A stretch of DNA of 64,000 nt from Chitinophaga pendula. Its GTDB lineage: Bacteria; Bacteroidota; Bacteroidia; Chitinophagales; Chitinophagaceae. A model generated the notes under the pieces. It made no database searches. It was not told where the DNA came from and saw only the letters and a list, made by a program, of their open reading frames with translations. This document shows positions 53,401 to 62,679 of the stretch, in pieces. The position numbers and the translations under genes are program-made. The stretch lies in NCBI RefSeq assembly GCF_020386615.1, contig NZ_CP077769.1:1364001-1428000 (forward strand). Direction: 5' to 3'. Every line of letters begins with the position of its first letter. The first letter of the stretch is position 1.

Positions 53401-56400
53401 GAAATAGCATTAGCAGATATATGGAAAGAGGTGTTGGGTAAAAAACAGGTGGGTGTCGAGGATAACTTCCTGGAAATAGGAGGCCACTCGCTGAAAGCTA
53501 TGCAGGTAATTACACGTGTTTATAAAGGGCTGGAAGTCGAGCTGATGCTCAAGGATATTTTTAGTTATCCAACCGTAGCGACATTGGCAGCTGAAATCGA
53601 TAAACGAAAAGGAACACAAAAGGATAAAGCAATTACCAAAACTGCAGCAGCTGAGTATTATGATGTTTCCCTTACCCAACGCCGGTTATGGTTGGTAGAC
53701 CAATTTGGTAAAACCGGGCATGTCTACAATGTTACAAGTGTATACGGGCTGGAAAATGTCGAAGTGGCTGCCTTGCAGCAGGCATTAGAATTCCTAGTAA
53801 ACCGCCACGAAATACTTCGTACTACTATACAATTAATACAGGGACAACCTAAACAAAGGGTGCATAACTGGAGTGATTTTACAGATTGGTTAACGATCGT
53901 TGATCTGCGGCAGGAGAATCTTACAATTGATGAGTTAGGTGAAAAGATCAGGCAAAGATCTGCAATAGATCAGGACCTTTCCTCCGGTCCACTGCTGAGA
54001 TGTACTTTGTTACGTACTACTAACCAGGGAGATTTACTAATCGTAGTCGTACATCACATCCTGATCGATGGTTGGTCTATGGACATATTTAAGCGAGAGT
54101 TATTGTCTTTCTATGAAGCCTTTAGTAAAGGAAAGGAACCGGTAATTCCACCACTATCATTCCAGTATAGGGATTTTGCCCGCTGGCAACAGGAAAAGAT
54201 GAAAAGTAGGCAGCTGGATGCCGCCAGGGATTATTGGCTATCCCAGCTTACCGGCGAGTTGCCGGTATCAGAATTTCCGCAGGATAAGTTAAGAACAGGT
54301 ATCAGGACATTTGATGGAGAGTCGCTGATTGCCATATTTCCTGCATACCTGAGAGAGAAACTAAGTGTTCTTTGCCGTAACAACGGAGCAACGTTGTTTA
54401 TGGGGTTAGTAAGCATTCTGAAGGTGCTCCTTTATCGCTACACCGAACAGTCTGATATACTATTGGGTACGGTAGGAAACGGCCGGGATAAGCTGGAATT
54501 GGAAGATAAGATAGGGCTTTATGTTAACACACTTGTACTTAGAACAGCATTTCAGGCCGACACAGCTGGCTTCCTGGAGATTCTGGGGAAAGTAAAAGAG
54601 ACTATATTAGGAGCTTTTCAATACCAGGATTACCCGTTCGATGCATTGGTGGAGGCACTTGGAAAAGAATGGGCCGCTGATAAAAATCCACTCTTCGATA
54701 TTATTGTAGATATACAGACACACGAAGAAAATGATGTTCCATTTGAAGAAAATGAAGGAAATGAAGAATTAAGGATCATAAGATTCGGTAAGAACACCAG
54801 CAAATTTGATCTCAATTTTAGCTTTTATGAGAATAGCAAAGGGCTGGCACTCAGTATCATCTATAACTCAGCGTTATATAGCGAGGAGCGGATCACTGCG
54901 CTATTGCGTCATTATATAGAATTGACGACTCGGATCTTATCTGCTCCGGAAGAGCCAATAGGGAGCCTTCCCCTTATTGGAGAGGAAGAACAAAGCCGGT
55001 TGTCACAAGTGGCAAAGGGAAATTTACTGCCATATAATACTTATGAAGCTGTAAGTACCTGGTTTGAAATACAGACACAAGCAACACCTGGTAATATTGC
55101 GGTGTATGCAAACGGACATCATTATACATACGATCAGTTAAACAGGGCTGCGAATAAAATTGCCTGGTATTTAAAAGACAAATCAGTGAACGGTGAGCAG
55201 GAAATGGTTGTCGTTTGTATAGAACGGTCTTTTGAGTTTATTGCGGCAGTGCTGTCAGTCTTAAAAGCAGGAATGGTCTTCCTACCGGTGGACCCGGCTA
55301 ATCCGGATAGCCGGATCAATGACATCCTGGTGCAATCCGGGGCCAGATGTATGCTCGTCAATGGTTGGAAAGGAACGCTGGCAGAAGGAGCAATTACATT
55401 GAATATAAGCGAGATATTGCAAAATACATCTACGAATGAGGAGAATTTGCCAGCAGCGAATCGTTTGAAAGAGGCTGCCTATGTGATATTCACCTCAGGC
55501 TCAAGTGGTCAGCCCAAAGGAGTAAAAGTAGCGCATCAGTCACTTATGAATTTATGTGCCTGGCATCAGCAGGAGTTCGGGATTATAGGTGAGAGTAGAG
55601 CGACGGTGTATGCTGGGACCGGCTTCGATGCCAGTATATGGGAAATATGGCCATACCTGTTGAAAGGCGCTGGTTTGTATGTACTACCACTTGAGGTGCA
55701 GCAACGCGAAGATCTGATGAGAGACTTCTTGCGGGAACATAAGATATCGCACATGTTCCTTCCCACCGCAGCATACGAACTCCTTGCAGATCAGCAGGTC
55801 TTCGGAGACGGACTTACCATATTTACAGGGGGTGAGCAGTTGAAAAAGGTTGGAAGCGGAAACTGGAAGCTCTATAATTGCTATGGACCTACAGAAGCAA
55901 CGGTAGTAGCCTCATTTACGGAAGTGGAAGAGAAAGATGCGCCTATTCCCATAGGTAAACCCATCGCTAATACCCGTATCTATATACTGGATTCGCGTCA
56001 ACAATTAATGCCCTATGGCTGTAAAGGAGAGATCTATATAGGTGGGGATGGTGTCGCGATCGGATACCTGAATGATCATATTCGCACACAGGAAAAATTT
56101 ATTGCAGATCCCTGGTACCCCGGCCAAAAAATGTATAGGACAGGAGATTGGGGGTATTGGAATGGCGAAGGGCAATTGGTATTTGTCGGCAGACAGGACA
56201 ATCAGGTGAAAATACGGGGTTTCAGGATTGAGCTGGAGGAGATAGAAAAGAATATGATGCAGGTCGAACAGGTTTCTCAGGCAGTGGTGGTAGCACATAA
56301 AGATGAAAATGGGAGCGCCTATTTAGCTGGTTGGTACACAGGTGAAATTAGTGAGGAGTCTATGAAGCATCTCCTGGCGCAGCGGTTACCTTATTATATG

Positions 56401-57477
56401 ATACCTTTTTATCTGGAAAAGATAACAGCATTCGAACTGACTACAAGTGGAAAGATCGATCGGAAAAGCTTGCCCGTACCCGCCTTGATAACTAAAAGAT
56501 TGGATCCGAATGACCTGCCCGCTACCAGAACCGAAAAGATTTTAACTGAGATATGGCAACGTATTTTTGGTAAAGGGATACAAGTAGGAGTAAACGACAA
56601 CTTTTTTGAGCTGGGAGGACATTCTATCAAAGTAATGCAACTGATCAATGCAACTTACCAGGACTTAGATGCGGCTATCAGTTTCCGGGATGTCTTTACC
56701 TATCCCAATATTAGGTCGTTGGGCCATCTCATTGATGGAAGATTAAAAGAGAAAAACCGAGCGGATGTAAAACTATTAGTAAAATTGTCAGACGGTGATG
56801 CCGATCTGCCCTCTTTATTCTGCGTACCTGCCATCCTGGGATCGGCTACTGCTTATTTACCATTGGCAAATGCAATACAACATCAGGCGAATAGCTTCGG
56901 ACTTTTCTATCCGGGTTTCTTTATGGAACAGGATTTTCCACAGAACTTACCTGGTATTGCACAGCTTCTCGCCTCGGAAATAATGAATATACAGGTAAAA
57001 GAAAAACCACTTTTCCTGCTTGGCTATTCAATAGGAGCTTGGATTAGCTTTGAGATGACCAAATTACTGGAAGCGAATGGATATACGGTGACCTTGATAC
57101 TTATGGATAAAAATGTAGAGATTCCTGAAGAAGGCCGCGTCTATTTAAATAAATCGGATGTGATGCAGGAAGGATTCCTGTCGGAGTTGTCATGGCTGAA
57201 TCAGACATTTACCGTAGAAGAAACCAGACATCTGGAAGCAATGTATAAACACAACTCAGATGTACACGCCAGTCATACTATTACAGGTATGGTGAATGCA
57301 GATATCTTCGCTATACAGGGAAATAATCCTTTGATCAAAACGAATATGTCAACGTGGAAAGAATACTCAAATGGACTGTTTTCTTCTTTCGATATTAATG
57401 CAATACATACAGAAATATTAAATACAGAACATCTTCCGATCTTAAGTAAGATCATGAAACGTATACTGATATCATAA
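50407..57477 (+). CDS. Two-module nonribosomal peptide synthetase
   Basis: 2356 residues: C1 (HHIICDG at 154-160), A1 (YTSGSTGLPKG near 635), T1 (GGHS, Ser1028), C2 (HHILIDG at 1216-1222), A2 (FTSGSSGQPKG near 1694), T2 (GGHS, Ser2073), thioesterase (GYSIG, Ser2208, late His in TEHLPIL). Pocket residues aligned by eye to GrsA give DAQDLGVVDK for A1, the known Gln code, and DAWFFGCVVK for A2, two changes from a Leu code (DAWFLGNVVK). No epimerase or methyltransferase domain. The leading C domain implies acceptance of an acyl group or an upstream peptide; the TE implies release. Confidence 0.96.
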   Translation: MNTVVNEIMPVRIAGLAKGLQMYDVSYAQRRLWLQEQFEDMGYVYHMPFSYRMENIDEHVLEMAFMALVHRHESFRTTIEQVEGEPRQFIHPVEDFAPWLVYEDLRTCIDVKEVVERITTEMAQAPFDLARGPLVRAKLLRITNTEYLFLVTLHHIICDGYSMQLMEEEFNTFYEMISATGDVNIPPLPMQYKDHAVGQKKRIESGELNKSRTYWLEHLAGTLPSLQLCAEVTRPLKRNYEGSSVHVLLPEELRLNLFTFCQQRKASLFIGVMSIIKILLYRYSEQEDQVLGIVVAGRNQLDLENQIGFYVNTLALRSRILANNSFVEILEQVKDIVFNAQTHQEYPFDLLVNELGGVRDMSRNPVFDIMVNYIVQEPMTRDRIIANDTKEGHIDIQEGGISKQDMSFVFTESKEGLTLAIEYNSTIYPAAWMNRFTRHFINLANALVQAPDMPVAVVPYLELTEKHLLIDGLNNTSYPFDKEATIIGLFQQQVRKNPDRIALQMGEKTYTYKQLDDITGRLATYLITKEEVIPGAIVGIMQARSPWMMISILGILKCGAAYLPIDPEYPEDRIKYMLENAKIERVLTDKPARWPASATASQISINTDLITLLNELEPAPASHLSSAEDLAYVIYTSGSTGLPKGVMITHRSVINFSEWLKELIYADGQPRNCMLTAPISFDASVQQLFPPLIYGSKLIIISDEERKDPHAYARSIVTQQVAVLDCTPGYLEVVLEALAAIKGELPVLTTLIGGEALKKGLVQRYYTVFPKGSRLINVYGLTETTVDSTYEVVLPEEDVPSIGKPVHNTGILILDSRRQLMPLGVAGEIAISGDGVAKGYLYDEQRTGERFIAHPYIDGERLLLTGDQGYRREDGRVMFIGRKDNQIKLRGFRIELGEIEFNIAAQEGVAECCVKVCKNKIIGDFLVAYYSGNLIKESELKARLKEKLPDYMIPSRFVYMDRLPLNANGKVDRRKLPDEDMPEEIIPESSILLPVSDTEIALADIWKEVLGKKQVGVEDNFLEIGGHSLKAMQVITRVYKGLEVELMLKDIFSYPTVATLAAEIDKRKGTQKDKAITKTAAAEYYDVSLTQRRLWLVDQFGKTGHVYNVTSVYGLENVEVAALQQALEFLVNRHEILRTTIQLIQGQPKQRVHNWSDFTDWLTIVDLRQENLTIDELGEKIRQRSAIDQDLSSGPLLRCTLLRTTNQGDLLIVVVHHILIDGWSMDIFKRELLSFYEAFSKGKEPVIPPLSFQYRDFARWQQEKMKSRQLDAARDYWLSQLTGELPVSEFPQDKLRTGIRTFDGESLIAIFPAYLREKLSVLCRNNGATLFMGLVSILKVLLYRYTEQSDILLGTVGNGRDKLELEDKIGLYVNTLVLRTAFQADTAGFLEILGKVKETILGAFQYQDYPFDALVEALGKEWAADKNPLFDIIVDIQTHEENDVPFEENEGNEELRIIRFGKNTSKFDLNFSFYENSKGLALSIIYNSALYSEERITALLRHYIELTTRILSAPEEPIGSLPLIGEEEQSRLSQVAKGNLLPYNTYEAVSTWFEIQTQATPGNIAVYANGHHYTYDQLNRAANKIAWYLKDKSVNGEQEMVVVCIERSFEFIAAVLSVLKAGMVFLPVDPANPDSRINDILVQSGARCMLVNGWKGTLAEGAITLNISEILQNTSTNEENLPAANRLKEAAYVIFTSGSSGQPKGVKVAHQSLMNLCAWHQQEFGIIGESRATVYAGTGFDASIWEIWPYLLKGAGLYVLPLEVQQREDLMRDFLREHKISHMFLPTAAYELLADQQVFGDGLTIFTGGEQLKKVGSGNWKLYNCYGPTEATVVASFTEVEEKDAPIPIGKPIANTRIYILDSRQQLMPYGCKGEIYIGGDGVAIGYLNDHIRTQEKFIADPWYPGQKMYRTGDWGYWNGEGQLVFVGRQDNQVKIRGFRIELEEIEKNMMQVEQVSQAVVVAHKDENGSAYLAGWYTGEISEESMKHLLAQRLPYYMIPFYLEKITAFELTTSGKIDRKSLPVPALITKRLDPNDLPATRTEKILTEIWQRIFGKGIQVGVNDNFFELGGHSIKVMQLINATYQDLDAAISFRDVFTYPNIRSLGHLIDGRLKEKNRADVKLLVKLSDGDADLPSLFCVPAILGSATAYLPLANAIQHQANSFGLFYPGFFMEQDFPQNLPGIAQLLASEIMNIQVKEKPLFLLGYSIGAWISFEMTKLLEANGYTVTLILMDKNVEIPEEGRVYLNKSDVMQEGFLSELSWLNQTFTVEETRHLEAMYKHNSDVHASHTITGMVNADIFAIQGNNPLIKTNMSTWKEYSNGLFSSFDINAIHTEILNTEHLPILSKIMKRILIS

Positions 57478-57571
57478 TGATAGAGCTATCTGAATAAACC
57501 GGTGCAGGGTCCGGTTTGACCTGGATGATATATCCTGGCAACCGATCCTGATCCAAAAAATCAACAATCTT

Positions 57572-58252
57572 ATGCCACACCCAAAGATTAATCTTGCTAT
57601 CCTGGACAATCAGACGTTATTCAGAAAGATGCTGAAAAATTACTTATTGGAGCATACCATGATCCGTATTGTGGCGCAGGCACCTGACTTACTCGACCTA
57701 CGGGTGAAATTAAAGGATGCGGATGTTGATATCTTGCTGACAGATGTAAACCTCACCACTTTAGGAGGTATCGAATTGGTTAAGATGATCAGAAGAGAAT
57801 TTCCTCAAGTACGTATACTTATACTATCTATGGTCGCTGATCTCGAGTTGATTAATGAAATGATGGAGGCTGGTATTCATGGCTATGTGACGAAAACAGA
57901 AGAGCCGGAAGAATTAATCAAAGCAATTATGACCGTTTCTGAAGGCCGGATCTATCGCAACAGGTTGTTTACAGAAGCTTTGTATTGGGGGAAACAACAT
58001 CATCTCCGGAGCGGGATCAACGGATTGGATGTGCCATTGAGCGAACGGGAAAAGAGAGTGTTGCAATTGATATGGGAAGAAAAGAGTAATAAGGAAATTG
58101 GAGAACAATTATTCCTGGGTGTCAGGTCTATAGAGAAAATCAGGCAAGATCTGAAGGTTAAATTAAAAGTAGGTTCTACGGTAGGTATGTTAAAATACGC
58201 TATCAACAAAGGTATTGTAGCTGCCGGAAGAGACTCATTCATGATCCGATAG
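57572..58252 (+). CDS. LuxR-type response regulator
   Basis: A 226-residue protein: receiver domain (about 6-125) with phospho-acceptor Asp58 in LLTDVNL, conserved Lys in YVTKTEEP, and a C-terminal GerE/LuxR helix-turn-helix (LSEREKRVLQLIWEEKSNKEIGEQLFLGVRSIEKIRQDL). No histidine kinase is in the window. Placed between the NRPS and exporter genes, it probably regulates the cluster. Confidence 0.92.
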   Translation: MPHPKINLAILDNQTLFRKMLKNYLLEHTMIRIVAQAPDLLDLRVKLKDADVDILLTDVNLTTLGGIELVKMIRREFPQVRILILSMVADLELINEMMEAGIHGYVTKTEEPEELIKAIMTVSEGRIYRNRLFTEALYWGKQHHLRSGINGLDVPLSEREKRVLQLIWEEKSNKEIGEQLFLGVRSIEKIRQDLKVKLKVGSTVGMLKYAINKGIVAAGRDSFMIR

Positions 58253-58341
58253 ATTGTTATGAATGAATGGGGATAGCTTTCGTAAAAACCGCATTATAAA
58301 TGCAGTTAGCACTATTCAGTATATCATTTTTTAAGGGTTAA

Positions 58342-58372
58342 TTTGATTATTGTTAACGGTTATGTCAGTTTG
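58342..58372 (+). promoter_or_regulatory. Candidate promoter of the exporter operon
   Basis: TTTG at 58342-58345 and TCAGTTTG at 58365-58372 (one mismatch to TAnnTTTG), 19 bases apart. Transcription would start near 58380, about 80 bases before the ops-like motif. Confidence 0.5.
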
Positions 58373-58457
58373 TTAACAAAAGAGGATAGCTGTTCTGGAC
58401 CAGCTATCACTGATATTAAAGACATATGTTTATCCCAGCTGCTATCATTCGCTCGCT

Positions 58458-58472
58458 GTAGCGGTAGCTATG
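58458..58472 (+). promoter_or_regulatory. ops-like element, copy 3
   Basis: GTAGCGGTAGCTATG, identical over 15 bases to 49617-49631, 52 bases before the exporter start codon. Confidence 0.55.
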
Positions 58473-58524
58473 CACAACTTTAGACACTTAATTTCTCGCT
58501 CTGAGAGAATCCCGATATTATTTT

Positions 58525-61500
58525 ATGGCGAATATTATTAGATGCCTGTTCATCGTCATATTTCTTTTAAAGTCGATGTGCTCATGGGCGCAAGTACCTC
58601 AGTTGAGTGATTTCAACTCAGAACGACTTACGAAGGATATTCATAAACTGATGCGACAGGGAAAGATCCCCGGTTTGACCTTGGTATTGATCAAAGACAG
58701 CAATACGGTCACTAAGCATATGGGTGTTATTGACATAAATAGTCAGGTACCTGTATCAGGAGAGACGATTTTTCAGACAGATGCTGCCAGTGGCCCATTT
58801 GTAGGTTTTCTGGTTGATAAACTTGCGAATGCGGGTACCCTAGACCTGAAAAAGAAGATTTCAGATTATCTGCCTTGGTTTCAGATAACCTATAAAGAGC
58901 GTCGGGTAGATATAACACTTGAACAACTATTGTATCACACTAGTGGTATATCTCCCAAAGTATTACTGCCTGCACCCGAAATAGATCGTACGGTAACTCC
59001 GGAAGAGTTGATAAAGGATGCGGCAGGAGTGACGTTGGATAACCCTCCCGGAACTGTTTATAAACCGGCAAAGTTTAATTACGATTTGCTGATACTGGTC
59101 ATCGAAAAGGTAACAGGGAAATCATACGCCACCAACCTGAGAGAAAAAATCTTTGCTGACTTAGCAATGAATAATACAACGGTCGGTGACCCCGGGAAAG
59201 GACAGGTAGCAGGAGAGCACAAAATAGGATTCTTTAGCCCCAGACCCTATCATGCTCCGGCATTCAATGGTGAAAATGTGGTGCCAGCATTATTTACTAC
59301 AGCGGATGATCTCGGGAAATGGGTGTTGTTTCAGATGAGACACTACAGCAAGAGTCCTTTTGATGGAATAAAAGGTGTACAAGGAGGGACCGCTTACGCT
59401 AATACGAATAATAGCACCACAGGTGCGATGGGATGGGATATTACTTTGCAAGCTGATGGTGAAAAGAGATCCGCTAGTTATACCGGACCATCATCTGGTG
59501 CATACATCGCCTTCTCTCCTGGCCGGAAAAATGGTGTGATCGTACTCGCAAACTCAAATAGTAAATATACCGCAGCTGTCGGTGAGCGATACCTGAATTA
59601 TCTTTCCGGAGGAAGTCTGGAAGGTGGAGTACATACGGAAGAGGACAGTGATGGCTTCTATTCCATGATCAGTATTGTTGTCGGACTTTTCGTTGCCGGT
59701 ATATTATTCTTCATAGGTAGCATATTATATGACATAAAATGCGGCGCCAGGACCCTTAAAGGTAGGCCCATTCAGATACTGGGGAAATTATTGTTGGCAC
59801 TTGTTATCATGGTTCCCTTTGTCTATGGCTTGTACTTACTGCCATCAGCGACAGCCAATGACTGGAACAAAATGATCATCTGGTCGCCTATTAGTTTTAT
59901 TGCTACCGTATCCTTGATGGGAGCTTTACTGGGACTTAGTTACGTTGCATATGGTTTAAATGTCTGCTTTATTCAGAAGAGTAAATTTAAGCAGATATTA
60001 CCTATGATCCTGGTGTTGAGTATGTTCTCCGGGGTGGCAAATATCATCGTGATCACCCTTATTTCCAATGCATTTACAGCAGGCGTTGAACTGAGCCATA
60101 TGGTGTATTATTATGTATTGGCTATAGCAGTCTACCTATTGGGAAGGCGGTTTGTTCAGATCAGTCTCACGAAGTATTCGATGGAAGTGGTATATGAGCT
60201 CCGCACGCAATTGGTCAACAAGATATTTGCAACTTCCTACCAGAAGTTTGAAGCAATAGATCGTGGCCGGGTGTATACGTCTTTGAATAACGATATCTTT
60301 CAGATCAGTTCTACTGCTAACACTGTAGTGGTTTTCTTCGGTGGCATTTTTACGATAGTAGGAGGTTTTGTTTACCTCACACTACTGGCCTTCTGGTCTA
60401 CTATACTGATCATTTCTGTATTCTCGATCATGGCTGTTATTTACTATTTCGTAACGGAGAGCACCACTAAATACTTTGAAAGGTCTCGTGATTCTGAGAA
60501 CGTATTTATGAGATTCGTGAATGGGATGATAGATGGCTATAAAGAGATCAGTCTGCATCGGAATAAAAAGTTTGAGTATAAGAGCGACCTGGCAGCATCA
60601 GCGCAGAAATTCCGGGATAATATGACGATTGCCAATTTAAGATATGTAGATGTTTTCCTGGTTGGGGAATCGTTATTGGTAGTCCTGCTTGGTTTTGTAG
60701 TATTTGCCTTACCCTTTTTCTTTAAGGAAATACAGGTCGAGCAGATAACGGGCTTTGTAATCATCCTGCTATATGTAATCGCTCCAATCGAAAATGTACT
60801 GGGTGCTATCCCGGGGTTTATTCAACTAAAGATATCCAGAAAGAGAATAGCTCAATTCTTGTCTGAAATACCAGCAAATCTTAGTGAAGAAGAAGTGCCG
60901 GAGCAAGGACATTTGCCTCAAAAAGTAGAAACTATCCGGGCAGAAGGTATTATTTTCAGATACAAAAATAATGATGAACCCAATCCCTTTACGGTGGGAC
61001 CTGTAAACCTGGAGATAAAGAGTGGAGAGATATTATTCATTATTGGTGGTAATGGAAGTGGAAAAACTACTTTATCCAAATTGTTGACTGGTTTATACGA
61101 AGCTGACGAGGGACATTTTTATATCAATGATAAACCGGTTTACTTTTTCCAGCTGAGCGAACATTTTTCCGCATCTTTCAGTCCCGCATTCCTATTTGAG
61201 AAGTTGTATAATATTAACGTAGAAGAGAAACGGGAAGAGATGAAGAAATATCTGAAGATACTTCACCTGGAAGATAAAGTGAAGATTGAGGGCAATAAGT
61301 ATAGTACGATCAAACTTTCTGGTGGACAAGTGAAAAGATTAGCCCTTCTGCAATGTTACCTGGAAGATTATCCTATATACCTGTTTGACGAGTGGGCTGC
61401 GGACCAGGATCCCGAATATAGAAATTTCTTCTATAGAACACTATTGCCCGATATGAGAGCGAAAGGAAAGATTGTGATTGCCATTACACATGATGATCAT

Positions 61501-61602
61501 TACTTCGACGTCGCCGATAAAGTGTTGAAGATGAAACAAGGCAAACTGGAAGTTTACAACAATAATAAAACAATGTTTCACCCCGTAGAAGACGTCCTGT
61601 AA
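58525..61602 (+). CDS. Pseudo-beta-lactamase / cyclic-peptide ABC exporter fusion
   Basis: 1025 residues. After a signal peptide (near SWAQ), residues about 30-365 are a class C beta-lactamase-like domain, but the motifs are lost: SxxK is DAASG (86-90), YxN is replaced by PAK, and HxG by YTG. Three membrane segments follow (about 383-480), then a six-helix exporter domain and an ATPase with GGNGSGKTT (about 840), LSGGQ (about 931), YLFDEWAADQDP and ITHDD. DEWAADQDP is typical of cyclic-peptide/PvdE-SyrD exporters. Probably secretes the NRPS product. Confidence 0.92.
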   Translation: MANIIRCLFIVIFLLKSMCSWAQVPQLSDFNSERLTKDIHKLMRQGKIPGLTLVLIKDSNTVTKHMGVIDINSQVPVSGETIFQTDAASGPFVGFLVDKLANAGTLDLKKKISDYLPWFQITYKERRVDITLEQLLYHTSGISPKVLLPAPEIDRTVTPEELIKDAAGVTLDNPPGTVYKPAKFNYDLLILVIEKVTGKSYATNLREKIFADLAMNNTTVGDPGKGQVAGEHKIGFFSPRPYHAPAFNGENVVPALFTTADDLGKWVLFQMRHYSKSPFDGIKGVQGGTAYANTNNSTTGAMGWDITLQADGEKRSASYTGPSSGAYIAFSPGRKNGVIVLANSNSKYTAAVGERYLNYLSGGSLEGGVHTEEDSDGFYSMISIVVGLFVAGILFFIGSILYDIKCGARTLKGRPIQILGKLLLALVIMVPFVYGLYLLPSATANDWNKMIIWSPISFIATVSLMGALLGLSYVAYGLNVCFIQKSKFKQILPMILVLSMFSGVANIIVITLISNAFTAGVELSHMVYYYVLAIAVYLLGRRFVQISLTKYSMEVVYELRTQLVNKIFATSYQKFEAIDRGRVYTSLNNDIFQISSTANTVVVFFGGIFTIVGGFVYLTLLAFWSTILIISVFSIMAVIYYFVTESTTKYFERSRDSENVFMRFVNGMIDGYKEISLHRNKKFEYKSDLAASAQKFRDNMTIANLRYVDVFLVGESLLVVLLGFVVFALPFFFKEIQVEQITGFVIILLYVIAPIENVLGAIPGFIQLKISRKRIAQFLSEIPANLSEEEVPEQGHLPQKVETIRAEGIIFRYKNNDEPNPFTVGPVNLEIKSGEILFIIGGNGSGKTTLSKLLTGLYEADEGHFYINDKPVYFFQLSEHFSASFSPAFLFEKLYNINVEEKREEMKKYLKILHLEDKVKIEGNKYSTIKLSGGQVKRLALLQCYLEDYPIYLFDEWAADQDPEYRNFFYRTLLPDMRAKGKIVIAITHDDHYFDVADKVLKMKQGKLEVYNNNKTMFHPVEDVL

Positions 61603-61622
61603 CGGGAAAATCCTTTCTGCTT

Positions 61623-62603
61623 ATGCATACCAATGTTCTTGAGAAAGTAGGTAATACCCCTTTAGTCAATATTAAAATAGAGGGGTATAACAACCTGAAT
61701 ATCCTACTGAAATTAGAAGGTTATAACCCAACCGGAAGCGTTAAAGACAGAGCTGCTTCATACATCCTTAGTAAACTGCTACATACTGGTACGATTACCA
61801 GGAATACTACCATCATTGAATCTACGTCTGGCAACTTCGGAGTGGCTTTGTCTGCTTACTGCAGATACCATGGATTAAGATTCATTGCAGTGGTTGACCC
61901 CAATATCACCTCAATGAATGAAATGCTGATTGCAGCAAATGGGGCTGAAATGGTGAAAGTTACACAGCAGGATAAGTACGGCGGGTACCTGTTGACCCGG
62001 TTGGAAAAAGTGAATGAACTGGTAGAAGAAATAGGAGATGCCTATTGGATCAACCAATATGGAAACCCGTTGAATGCTGCCGCCTATTATCACTCGTTGG
62101 GCAAAGAAATGTGTTTTCAGACAGAAACTATAGACTATGTTTTTATGGGCGTTAGTTCTGGAGGAACTATCTCGGGTGTTTCCCGCAAGGTAAAGGAAAA
62201 CTATCCGGATGCCAAAGTTGTTGCTGTTGATATTGAGGGATCGGTTATTTTCAATAATCCTCCCAGGAAGAGATACATACCCGGTATAGGGAGCAGTATG
62301 GTGCCACAGATACTGGAACATGCCAGGATTGACGAAGTGGTAATGGTAAGTGAAACTGCCACTATCGAAGCTTGTTACGAGTTGTTGAACAAACATACCT
62401 TGTTTGCTGGTGGCTCTTCGGGTTCCGTGCTTGCAGGGATTAAGAAATACTTCTCAGAAAAGGATCTCTATGGCCCCGTAAATATCATTGCCGTATTTCC
62501 TGACCGCGGTGAAAGATATTATGATACTATATATAACCCTGAATGGTGCCGTAAGGTTACTGAAGCACAACCTAAGCCGGATATAGTGGCCGAAAGTATT
62601 TAA
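61623..62603 (+). CDS. sbnA: SbnA-like N-(2-amino-2-carboxyethyl)-L-glutamate synthase
   Basis: A 326-residue PLP enzyme of the cysteine-synthase fold. Lys41 in PTGSVKDRAA binds PLP, STSGNFGVALSAY is the substrate loop, and GVSSGGTISG the phosphate loop. DAYWINQY and VVAVDIEGSVIF match S. aureus SbnA rather than CysK. SbnA joins O-phosphoserine and glutamate on the way to L-2,3-diaminopropionate; SbnB, the second step, is not in the window. Twenty bases after the exporter gene, so likely same operon. Confidence 0.88.
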   Translation: MHTNVLEKVGNTPLVNIKIEGYNNLNILLKLEGYNPTGSVKDRAASYILSKLLHTGTITRNTTIIESTSGNFGVALSAYCRYHGLRFIAVVDPNITSMNEMLIAANGAEMVKVTQQDKYGGYLLTRLEKVNELVEEIGDAYWINQYGNPLNAAAYYHSLGKEMCFQTETIDYVFMGVSSGGTISGVSRKVKENYPDAKVVAVDIEGSVIFNNPPRKRYIPGIGSSMVPQILEHARIDEVVMVSETATIEACYELLNKHTLFAGGSSGSVLAGIKKYFSEKDLYGPVNIIAVFPDRGERYYDTIYNPEWCRKVTEAQPKPDIVAESI

Positions 62604-62679
62604 CTTCTATACCGGACAGCTTTGCCTAACAACTTTCTATCTACCTGTCATCGTCTATACCGCCAGTTGGTAAAATTTT

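Noticed and set aside
57496..57517. AAACCGG/CCGGTTT hairpin between NRPS and response regulator genes
   Set aside because: Stem lacks a T-tract and the following gene is co-directional; not supported as a terminator.
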